Below, one piece after another: positions 56,807-64,000 of a stretch of DNA of 64,000 bases. The notes below the pieces were generated by a model that saw nothing but the letters and a program-made list of their open reading frames with translations, did no database searches and had not been told where the DNA came from. Position 1 is the first letter of the stretch. Each line of letters opens with the position of its first letter. The position numbers were made by a program, and so were the translations under genes. The DNA comes from Sphingomonas aquatilis (lineage in GTDB: Bacteria > Pseudomonadota > Alphaproteobacteria > Sphingomonadales > Sphingomonadaceae). The DNA lies in contig NZ_JACIDB010000001.1 of the NCBI RefSeq assembly GCF_014196115.1, forward strand, positions 620,001-684,000, written 5' to 3'.

Positions 56807-57016
56807 ATGGTCGCTTTGTATGTCGTCGATGCGCAACAGGTCGCCGAGGCGGCCGAGCTGATCGCGACGTTCGGCGATCATGCCCCGGTGGAGGCCGCGA
56901 TCCGCGCAGGCCATATGCGCGACATCGGCAACCACGTGCATTTCTGCCGCTGGCGTCAGACCGAGCGGCTGGTGGAGCTGCTGGCGTCGGACGAGGTGGT
57001 CGGTACGGTCCACTGA
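56807..57016 (+). CDS. Small soluble protein of unknown function
   Basis: 69 residues starting MVALYVVDAQQVAEAAELIATFGDHAPVEAAIRAGHMRDIGNHVHFCRWRQTERLVELLASD. The ATG at 56807 follows GAGGAG by about ten bases; a TTG six codons earlier is possible. The sequence is alpha/beta-like with GHMRDIGNHVHFCRWRQ near the middle. No known domain recognised; reads as a typical small sphingomonad protein. Confidence 0.6.
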   Translation: MVALYVVDAQQVAEAAELIATFGDHAPVEAAIRAGHMRDIGNHVHFCRWRQTERLVELLASDEVVGTVH

Positions 57017-57101
57017 GCCGCGCGCGCAGGATTCGGGCTGCCGGCGCTGACGTCATCCGCCCGACAGTGTTTTGTCATGTGGGCGCTGCGATCCTCCGCA
57101 G

Positions 57102-57305
57102 ATGGAGCAGCGCAAGGACAGGTGGCGGACGCCGTTGACCGTGGGGAGCGCCGCCTTGGGTTTCGCCATCGAGCGGCTGGCGTTCAATAACGTCTGCCTT
57201 ATCAAGCGGCATGACCTTATCCTGTTGGCGGCCGTGACGGCGCCGTCGATTTTGCTCGATGTCTATCGGCTGGTACGCCAGCGTTGGCCCGTAACCGCCA
57301 AATAG
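57102..57305 (+). CDS. Doubtful small membrane protein
   Basis: 67 residues: MEQRKDRWRTPLTVGSAALGFAIERLAFNNVCLIKRHDLILLAAVTAPSILLDVYRLVRQRWPVTAK. One or two hydrophobic runs (about 15-30 and 45-58). No ribosome-binding site before the ATG, and the ATG is in-frame with a longer open stretch. Low confidence; could be a non-coding open frame. Confidence 0.3.
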   Translation: MEQRKDRWRTPLTVGSAALGFAIERLAFNNVCLIKRHDLILLAAVTAPSILLDVYRLVRQRWPVTAK

Positions 57306-57498
57306 CATCGCCGGCGTGTGGGCGGGGGTACGTGCGAACGCAGGAGCACAAGCCCGGCGAGACGCCGTCTCATGGGCTGTGCAACTCTGGGCTTCGGCGT
57401 CTGCATGCGTCCGGCCGGTCCGTCGCCGCGTCCGGTCGATCGGGATTTGCGCCGGTGTGGGACTTTTGCGCCGAAGCGCCGCGCGCTAGGACAGGCGC

Positions 57499-59466
57499 AT
57501 GGTGTCGCGTTGGGGGTGGTTCGGGCTAGGCGCGACTGCCGCGTTCCTTGTTGCCGGATCGGCTGCGGCGCAGACCTCGCCCGCGGGGGATACCACGCGC
57601 CCGCAGGCCCCGCAGGCCACGGATGGCGTATCGCTTGATCCCAATGCCCCGCTCGCGGCATTGCCCGATATCGGGGTCGCCTGGCCCGAGCTGAAGCCCG
57701 ACGCGACCGAGGCGGCTGCGACGCAGGCGACCGATGCGGCGGGCGAGCGGCGCTATGGCTGGCGGATCGAGGGGATCGATAGCGCCGCGACGCCGCTGCT
57801 GCGCCGCCGGTTCGAGGAATTGTCGACGCTGGCGGAGAATGACGGCAGCGCCGCCAATGCCGCGCAGCTCGACCGGCGTGCGCGCGAGGACGGCGACCTG
57901 CTGCGCACGTTGCTGCGCGGCGAGGGCTATTATGATGCGCGCGTCACGACGCGGATCGAACCGGGCGCCAAGCCGCAGGTGGTGCTCGCGGCCGAGCCGG
58001 GGACGCTGTATCGCTTCACCGCGGTGACCCTGGGCGGCGTCGGCGCGGCGGGGGACAAGGCGCCGGTGCTCGACAAGGCCTTTGGGGTGAAGGCGGACGA
58101 TCCGGTCAACGCGGACGCGATCGTTGCGGGCACGACGCAGCTGCGCGCGAAGGCGGGGCAGGCGGGCTTTCCCTTCGCCGACATTGGCGAGCCGCAGATC
58201 GTGGTGGATCATGCGACCAAGACCGCGACGCTCGACCTTGCCGTCGCGACCGGCAACGCGCGGCGGTTCGGGCGGATCGTCGCATTGCCCGGCAATCGGG
58301 TGTTCGACGCGGACCATGTGCAGGAGATCGCGCGCTTCCAGCCCGGGGATGCGTATAATGCCGCGTCGCTCGACGATCTGAAGCGCGCACTGATCCAGAC
58401 GGGCCTCGTGTCCTCCGTCGAGGTGAAGGCGATCGCGGACGCCGATCCGGGCACGGTCGATATCGGCGTCAAGATGGAGCCGGCGCCGCCGCGCACGATC
58501 GCGGGCGAGCTGGGTTATGGCACGGGCGAAGGCGCGCGCGCCGAAATCAGCTGGACGCACCGCAACCTGTTCCCGTCCGAAGGCGCGCTGACGCTGCGCA
58601 GCGTGCTGGGCACGCAGGAGCAATTGGGCAACATCGTCTTCCGCCGCAGCAATGTCGGCGGGCGCGACCGGGTGCTGACGCTGCAGGCGGCGGCTGCCCA
58701 TACGGTGCGTGACGCCTATGATGCGAAGACGTTCACGCTGGCCGGCAGCCTGGAGCGGCAGACGACGATCTTCTTCCAGAAGGCGTGGACCTGGTCGCTG
58801 GGCGGTGAACTGATCGCGTCGGACGAGCGCGATGTGATCGCGGCGACGGGCGAGCCGCGGCGGCGCACCTTCTTCATCGGCGCGGTGCCGACCAGCCTGA
58901 ATTACGACGGGTCGGACGATCTGCTCAATCCGACGCGCGGCTTTCGCATCGGCGGGCGGTTCAGCCCGGAAGTGTCGTTGCAGGGCAATGTCTTCGGCTA
59001 TGCGCGGATGCAGCTGGATGCCAGCGCCTACCAGCCCGTCCATAGCGGCGTGGTGCTGGCGGAGCGCATCCGGCTGGGATCGATCCTGGGCGCGCCGCGC
59101 GACCAGATCGCGCCGTCGCGGCGCTTCTATGCGGGCGGCGGCGCGTCGGTGCGCGGATACGGCTTCCAGGCGATCGGCCCGCGCGACGTCAACAACGATC
59201 CCATCGGCGGGCGCAGCCTGGCCGAGTTCTCGATCGAGACGCGGGTGAAGACGTTCGGGAATTTCGGCATCGTGCCGTTCCTCGACGGCGGTACGGTCTA
59301 CACCACGGCGTTCCCGGGGTTGGGCGATTTCCAGTACGGCGCAGGCGTCGGCGTGCGCTATTATTCGAACTTCGGGCCGATCCGCCTCGACGTCGGCACG
59401 CCGCTGAACCCCAAGCCGGGCGATAGCCGCATCGCCGTCTACGTATCGCTGGGGCAGGCGTTTTGA
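57499..59466 (+). CDS. tamA: TamA: outer-membrane BamA-superfamily translocation/assembly protein
   Basis: 655 residues. Signal peptide MVSRWGWFGLGATAAFLVAGSAAAQ, about three POTRA-type segments (residues 80-320), then a 16-strand Omp85 barrel. The RGY lid motif is present as SVRGYGFQAIG, and GDDLLNPTRGFRI and RFYAGGG are barrel hallmarks. Works with TamB in outer-membrane lipid transport and autotransporter/usher biogenesis. The stop overlaps the tamB start by four bases, so they are coupled. Confidence 0.94.
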   Translation: MVSRWGWFGLGATAAFLVAGSAAAQTSPAGDTTRPQAPQATDGVSLDPNAPLAALPDIGVAWPELKPDATEAAATQATDAAGERRYGWRIEGIDSAATPLLRRRFEELSTLAENDGSAANAAQLDRRAREDGDLLRTLLRGEGYYDARVTTRIEPGAKPQVVLAAEPGTLYRFTAVTLGGVGAAGDKAPVLDKAFGVKADDPVNADAIVAGTTQLRAKAGQAGFPFADIGEPQIVVDHATKTATLDLAVATGNARRFGRIVALPGNRVFDADHVQEIARFQPGDAYNAASLDDLKRALIQTGLVSSVEVKAIADADPGTVDIGVKMEPAPPRTIAGELGYGTGEGARAEISWTHRNLFPSEGALTLRSVLGTQEQLGNIVFRRSNVGGRDRVLTLQAAAAHTVRDAYDAKTFTLAGSLERQTTIFFQKAWTWSLGGELIASDERDVIAATGEPRRRTFFIGAVPTSLNYDGSDDLLNPTRGFRIGGRFSPEVSLQGNVFGYARMQLDASAYQPVHSGVVLAERIRLGSILGAPRDQIAPSRRFYAGGGASVRGYGFQAIGPRDVNNDPIGGRSLAEFSIETRVKTFGNFGIVPFLDGGTVYTTAFPGLGDFQYGAGVGVRYYSNFGPIRLDVGTPLNPKPGDSRIAVYVSLGQAF

Positions 59467-62400
59467 GGCGGGCCTTGCGCTGGCTGGGGTTGGGCATCGC
59501 CGCGCTGGTGGCGGTGTTCGTCGCCGCGCTGGCGCTGGTCGACACCGGCATCGGCCATCGCTGGGTCACGGAGCGGATCGCGACGGTGCGCACCGCCAAC
59601 GGGCTGCGCTTCGCAATCGGGCGGATCGACGGGTCGCTGTATGGTCGGGCGCGGCTGACCGACGTGCGCGTCTACGATCTCGACGGACTGTTGCTGCAGG
59701 CGCCATCGGTCGATCTCGATTGGCGGCCTTGGGCATGGGTGCGGCATCGGCTGGTGATCCGGCGGCTGGCGGTGGGGCAGGCGATGCTGTTCCACGCGCC
59801 ACATACGCGGGCAAACCCGCAGCGCGGACCGATCCTGCCCGATTTCGATATTGCGATCGACGATCTGCGTGTCGATCGGCTGGTGCTCGCGAAGCCGGTG
59901 CTCGGCACGCCGCGGGTCGGGCGGATCGCGGGGCGGGCGGATATTCGTGACGGACGGGCCCTCGTGCGGCTTGGCGCGGTGGTCGCGGGGACCGATCGGC
60001 TGGCGGTGCGGGTCGATGCGGCGCCGGATCGTGACCGGTTCGATATCGACGTGCGCGCAGCCGGCGCCGCGACCGGTGTGCTAGCGCGCAGCCTCGGCGT
60101 GCGGCGGGCGGTGCGGCTGGACGTCGACGGCAAGGGCAGCTGGACGCATTGGCGTGGGCGCGCGGTCGGACGGATCGGTACGGCACGGGCGGTCGACCTC
60201 GCGCTGGCGGCGGATGCCGGCCGCTATACGCTGGGGGGCGAGGTGGCGACGGCGGGATGGACCAGCGCGGTCGTCCAGCGGCTGACCAGCCCGCGCGTGC
60301 GTATCGCGGGCTCGGCGACCTTCGCCGACCGACGGCTCGACGGCACGCTGTCGCTGCGCAGCACGGCGCTGGCGATGACGACGACCGGGGTGATCGATCT
60401 CGGCACATCGGCCTGGCGCAACGTGCGGATCGAGGCCCGGCTCTTGCGGCCCGCCGCGGTGATCCCGACGATGAGCGGCAGCGGCATCGTGCTGCGCGCG
60501 GTGCTGGATGGCGGGTTCCGGACCGCGCTGTTCGACTATCGCCTGCGTGCCGACCAGCTGGCGATCGACCGGACCGGTATGCACGGCGTGCGGCTGGCGG
60601 GCAGCGGACGGCTGGGCGGCCGTGTGCTGACGATGCCGACGCGCTTCGTCGCGGCGGAGGTGACGGGTGTGGGCGACGTCGCGGGCGGCATCCTGCGCAA
60701 CCTCAGCCTCGACGGGCCGGTGTGGCTGACGGGATCGCTGCTGACCGCGGATGCGCTGCGGCTGCGATCGGACAAGCTGGACGGGCGGATCATGGTGTCG
60801 CTGAATCTGGCGACCGGGCGATACGAGGCGGGGCTGAACGGGACGCTCGGGCGGCTGTATATCAAGGGGCTGGGCGTCGTGGACGTTCGATCCGACCTCA
60901 CCGTCGTGCCGGGGCCGGGCGGCAAGGGCACGCGGATCGTCGGGCGCGGGATCGCGCAGGTCGTGCGGCTCGACAACGGCTTCCTGCGCGCGCTGACCGG
61001 CGGTTTGCCGCGCGTCGTTGCGTCGCTGGAACGCGCGCCCGACGGGACGATCCGCTTCGCCGATCTGGTGCTGACGTCGCCGCTGCTGACGTTGCGCGGC
61101 AGCGGCTATCGCCGCAACGACGAGACGTTCCATATCGACGCGACCGGGCGGCATGCGCGCTACGGCCCGGTGACGATGCTGCGGCTGGACGGGAAGATCG
61201 ACCGGCCGACGCTCGATATCGTCTTCGCCGCGCCCAATACGACAATGGGGCTGAGTCAGGTGCGGCTGCACCTCGACCCGACGCCGACCGGATTCAACGT
61301 CCAGGCGCAGGGCGGATCGCGGCTGGGGCCGTTCGCGGGGACGGGGCGCATCCTGCTGTTGCCGCCGGGCGTCGACGACGTGCTGTTCGTCGACCGGCTG
61401 GCGGTGAGCGGCACGGTTGCATCGGGCCGGCTCGCGATGCCGCCGGGCGGGTTCGAGGGCACGCTGACCGTGGCCGGCGGCGGCCTGTCGGGTGCGCTGC
61501 GCTTCCACCCGGTGGGCACGGTGCAGCAGATCGTCATGAGCCTGGATGCGGCCAATGCGCAGCTGTCGGGTGCGACGCTGCGGCGTGGGCATCTGGAGGC
61601 GACGCTGCTGCTCGATCCGGCGGGCGCTTCGATCGACGCGACCGCATCGGGGCAGGGGCTGCGGCAGGGGCGGCTGAGCCTCGCGCGCTTTGCGGGGAAT
61701 GCGAAGCTGCGCGGCGGGACGGGGGAAATCCGTGCGTCGATCGCCGGGTCGCGCGGCCGCGCGTTCGATGTGCAGACCGTGATCGCGGTGGCGCCGGATC
61801 GGTATACCGTGTCGGCGCAGGGCACGCTCGACCGCCGGCCGCTGAAATTGCTCGAACCCACGATCGTCACGCGCGATGGCGACGGGTGGCAGCTGGCGCC
61901 GACCAAGCTCGCCTTCGCGGGTGGCGAGGGCAGCCTGGCGGGGCGGTTCGCCGACGATGCGCTGGCGGTGGATGCCAGCCTGACGCGCATGCCGCTCGCG
62001 ATCCTCGACATCGGTTTCCCGCGGCTGGGGCTGGGCGGCACCGCGTCGGGGCGGATCGTCTATGCCAGCCGGGCGGGCGAGGCACCGACGGGACGGATCG
62101 ACCTGACGCTGCGCGGGCTGAGCCGTGCGGGCCTCGTCCTCGCGTCGCGACCGATCGACGTGGGGCTGGCGGGCGTGCTGTCCGCCGACCGGCTGGGCGT
62201 GCGCGCGGTGATGGCGTCGGGCGGGCGGACGATCGGGCGGGCGCAGGCGCTGCTCAAGCCGCTGGGGGCGGGCGACCTCGCCAGCCGTATCGCCGCGGCG
62301 CCGCTGATCGCCCAGCTGCGTTATCAGGGGCCGGCGGACACGCTATGGCGGTTGACCGGCGTCGAGCTGTTCGATTTGTCCGGTCCCGTCGCGATCGGTG

Positions 62401-63584
62401 CGGACGTCAGTGGGCGGATCGGCGCGCCGGTGATCCGGGGCGTTTTGCAGGCCAATGGCGCGCGGATCGAAAGCGCCGCGACCGGCACCGTGCTGACCAA
62501 CGTCGTCGCCAGCGGCAAGTTCGGGGGATCGCAATTGCAGATCGACCGCTTCGCGGCCGACGCGGGCAAGGGCGGGCGCGTGACGGGTGTCGGCACGTTC
62601 GATTTCGGCGCGGCGCGCGGCGTGGGGGTCGACGTGCGCTTGCAGGCGGATCGCGCGGTGATGATCAACCGCGACGATTTCGGCGCGACCGTCACCGGGC
62701 CGCTGACCTTCTTGTCCAAGGGCGTCGGTGGTCAGATCGCGGGCAACGTCCTGCTCGATCGCAGCCGCTATCGCTTGGGGCAGGCGAGCGCCGCCACCGC
62801 CGTGCCGCGGCTCAACATCCGCGAGATCAACCTGCCCGACGGTGGCGAAGAGGACGAGGCGCCGCCATCGCCGTGGACGCTGGCGATCAAGGCGAAGGCG
62901 CCCGACAAGATGATCGTCAGCGGCCTGGGCCTGTCGAGCGAATGGTCCGCCGACCTGTCGATCGCGGGCGAGCCGGGCAATCCGGCGATCACCGGCCAGG
63001 CGACGCTGGTCCGCGGCGACTACGAATTCGCCGGCCGCAAGTTCGAGCTGCGTCGCGGCATCATCCGCTTCGGTGGCGAGGTGCCGGCCAATCCCGCGCT
63101 GGATATCGAGGCGAATGCCGACAGCACGGGCCTCAGTGCCTCGATCCGCGTCACCGGCACGGCACTGAAGCCCGAGATCAGCTTCACCAGCGTGCCGGCG
63201 CTGCCGCAGGACGAATTGCTGTCGCGCCTGCTGTTCGGCACGTCGATCACCAAGTTGTCCGCGCCCGAGGCGTTGCAGCTCGCCGCGGCGGTGGCGGCGT
63301 TACAGGACGGCGGCAACGGCCTCAACCCGATCAACGCGGTACGGCGCGCGGCGGGGCTCGACCGGTTGCGCATCCTGCCCGCCGATCCGCAGACGGGTCA
63401 GGGCACGTCGATCGCCGCGGGCAAGTTCGTGACGCGGCGGCTGTATGCGGAAATCGTCACCGACGGGCAGGGCTATTCGGCGACGCGGCTGGAATATCAG
63501 GTCACGCGCTGGCTCTCGCTGCTGTCCAGCATCTCCACCTTAGGCCGGCAAAGCGCGAACGTGCGCGTGTCGAAGGATTATTAA
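59463..63584 (+). CDS. tamB: TamB-type translocation/assembly module protein
   Basis: 1373 residues from a TTG at 59463 overlapping the tamA stop (TTGA); no in-frame ATG lies near. One N-terminal membrane anchor (LGLGIAALVAVFVAALALVDTGI), then a very long periplasmic beta-helical region of AsmA/VPS13-like repeats and the DUF490 C-terminal domain with RGDYEFAGRKFELRRGIIRFGGEVPANPALDIEANAD and DELLSRLLFGTSITKLSAPEALQLA. This is the classic TamB end, which binds TamA and may bridge inner and outer membrane. Confidence 0.94.
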   Translation: MRRALRWLGLGIAALVAVFVAALALVDTGIGHRWVTERIATVRTANGLRFAIGRIDGSLYGRARLTDVRVYDLDGLLLQAPSVDLDWRPWAWVRHRLVIRRLAVGQAMLFHAPHTRANPQRGPILPDFDIAIDDLRVDRLVLAKPVLGTPRVGRIAGRADIRDGRALVRLGAVVAGTDRLAVRVDAAPDRDRFDIDVRAAGAATGVLARSLGVRRAVRLDVDGKGSWTHWRGRAVGRIGTARAVDLALAADAGRYTLGGEVATAGWTSAVVQRLTSPRVRIAGSATFADRRLDGTLSLRSTALAMTTTGVIDLGTSAWRNVRIEARLLRPAAVIPTMSGSGIVLRAVLDGGFRTALFDYRLRADQLAIDRTGMHGVRLAGSGRLGGRVLTMPTRFVAAEVTGVGDVAGGILRNLSLDGPVWLTGSLLTADALRLRSDKLDGRIMVSLNLATGRYEAGLNGTLGRLYIKGLGVVDVRSDLTVVPGPGGKGTRIVGRGIAQVVRLDNGFLRALTGGLPRVVASLERAPDGTIRFADLVLTSPLLTLRGSGYRRNDETFHIDATGRHARYGPVTMLRLDGKIDRPTLDIVFAAPNTTMGLSQVRLHLDPTPTGFNVQAQGGSRLGPFAGTGRILLLPPGVDDVLFVDRLAVSGTVASGRLAMPPGGFEGTLTVAGGGLSGALRFHPVGTVQQIVMSLDAANAQLSGATLRRGHLEATLLLDPAGASIDATASGQGLRQGRLSLARFAGNAKLRGGTGEIRASIAGSRGRAFDVQTVIAVAPDRYTVSAQGTLDRRPLKLLEPTIVTRDGDGWQLAPTKLAFAGGEGSLAGRFADDALAVDASLTRMPLAILDIGFPRLGLGGTASGRIVYASRAGEAPTGRIDLTLRGLSRAGLVLASRPIDVGLAGVLSADRLGVRAVMASGGRTIGRAQALLKPLGAGDLASRIAAAPLIAQLRYQGPADTLWRLTGVELFDLSGPVAIGADVSGRIGAPVIRGVLQANGARIESAATGTVLTNVVASGKFGGSQLQIDRFAADAGKGGRVTGVGTFDFGAARGVGVDVRLQADRAVMINRDDFGATVTGPLTFLSKGVGGQIAGNVLLDRSRYRLGQASAATAVPRLNIREINLPDGGEEDEAPPSPWTLAIKAKAPDKMIVSGLGLSSEWSADLSIAGEPGNPAITGQATLVRGDYEFAGRKFELRRGIIRFGGEVPANPALDIEANADSTGLSASIRVTGTALKPEISFTSVPALPQDELLSRLLFGTSITKLSAPEALQLAAAVAALQDGGNGLNPINAVRRAAGLDRLRILPADPQTGQGTSIAAGKFVTRRLYAEIVTDGQGYSATRLEYQVTRWLSLLSSISTLGRQSANVRVSKDY

Positions 63585-63632
63585 CCCGCCGCAGCGGTTC
63601 CGCTGAGCGCCATCGTCGGCTAGGGCCTGTCC

Positions 63633-64000
63633 ATGTCCGACGTATCCGCCCCGTCGCCGCGTTCCCGCCGCTGGACGCTTTACCGCCTGCGCGCGCTGCT
63701 GCGATCGCGCGGGCCGACCAGCGTGCGCTTCCGGCGGCGGATCGCGGTGATCACCGGGGCGATCTTGATCGGCATCGTCGCGGTGCTGTTCGCCGAGGCG
63801 GCCGATTATACGGGACTGGTGTTCAGCGCCTATGCGCGTACCTGGCACTGGCTGCCGCTCGTCACGACGCCGTTGGGCTTCATGGCGCTCGTCTGGCTGA
63901 CGCGGCGGTTCGTGCCGTTGGCGCGCGGTTCGGGCATTCCGCAGGTGATGGCGGCGCAGACCGACCCGACCGCGGCGATGGGCGGGCTGATCGCGGTGAA
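63633..64000 (+). CDS. ClC-family chloride channel/transporter, N-terminal part
   Basis: The frame starts at ATG 63633 and is open to the window's end (122 residues seen). First TM region IAVITGAILIGIVAVLFAEAA, second VTTPLGFMALVWLTRRFV, then the ClC signature GSGIPQVMAA. The GSGIP motif helps form the anion path. Whether it acts as Cl-/H+ antiporter or channel cannot be told without the rest. It lies 48 bp after tamB. Confidence 0.88.
   Translation, partial: MSDVSAPSPRSRRWTLYRLRALLRSRGPTSVRFRRRIAVITGAILIGIVAVLFAEAADYTGLVFSAYARTWHWLPLVTTPLGFMALVWLTRRFVPLARGSGIPQVMAAQTDPTAAMGGLIAV

Noticed and set aside
57102..57305. 67-aa membrane protein as a confident gene
   Set aside because: No ribosome-binding site and no conserved feature; kept at low confidence only.
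57526..59043. 505-codon minus-strand open frame across tamA
   Set aside because: Shadow of tamA; TamA shows POTRA and barrel motifs and couples to tamB.

Overview
The window is GC-rich bacterial chromosome and reads as an alphaproteobacterium of the Sphingomonadaceae, most likely Sphingomonas or a close relative. Grounds: a 1534-residue NAD-glutamate dehydrogenase of the large class, a LOV-HWE kinase, many TonB-dependent receptors, TadE/TadG-like pilus proteins, an EcfG-type promoter, an alphaproteobacterial SOS box (GTTC-N7-GTTC), and dispersed short palindromes of the GTCAYCCCSG type. No prophage, insertion sequence, CRISPR array or rRNA operon was seen. The content is mostly ordinary chromosomal housekeeping and envelope genes, with several small regulatory islands.

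Layout. 1-4014: a stress and light-sensing block with the tail of a LuxR-type regulator, a CsbD-like protein, a membrane protein, an entericidin lipoprotein, an EcfG promoter in front of a hairpin, a 54-aa protein and a LOV-HWE histidine kinase. 4295-7559, minus strand: HHH protein, nucleoside deaminase, pirin, NUDIX hydrolase, GST and BolA. 7601-10803: a J-domain protein, then two TadE-like proteins and a VWA/TadG-like protein. 10838-15454: an iron-uptake operon behind a Fur-type palindrome (catecholate-siderophore-type receptor, PiuC-type hydroxylase, RHH protein, PepSY membrane protein). 15806-21865: NAD-glutamate dehydrogenase and a PAS protein. 22057-27604: tRNA-Thr, an ene-reductase, a large secreted beta-propeller/phosphoesterase and an exported Dps. 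27804-34189: a STAS/SpoIIAA-like protein, an OmpR-type two-component system, a small PepSY-type membrane protein, a class A acid phosphatase and a TonB receptor. Two intergenic regions here share a ten-base word inside similar dyads, which suggests one regulon.

34402-35579: a divergent SDR/ArsR pair with an operator-like dyad. 35978-40479: tRNA-Glu, recJ, a membrane protein and dnaX-ybaB-small membrane protein. 40804-43973: alpha/beta hydrolase, then two cysteine desulfurases and a ferredoxin with overlapping reading frames (Fe-S assembly). 44220-46625: a GPGW-rich secreted protein, the SRP RNA gene with a three-hairpin tail, a prolyl-4-hydroxylase-type oxygenase and an RcnB-like protein. 46765-52119: an orphan [2Fe-2S] subunit, DODA-type dioxygenase, FucP-type transporter, CoA racemase and glutaryl-CoA dehydrogenase. 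52241-55262: a ZnuD-like receptor with a Zur-like palindrome, and tryptophan 2,3-dioxygenase. 55287-57305: a small SOS-type locus with an S24 repressor diverging from a two-gene operon of small proteins, plus other small proteins. 57499-64000: tamA-tamB and the start of a ClC chloride channel gene.

The most rewarding places for follow-up are the SOS-box locus at 55.3-56.6 kb, the EcfG promoter and hairpin at 1.63-1.70 kb, the two-component/acid phosphatase/TonB locus at 28.2-34.2 kb, the signal-peptide-bearing Dps at 26.9 kb, and the perfect-TIR element at 15.65 kb. All functions are read from sequence motifs; no searches were run.
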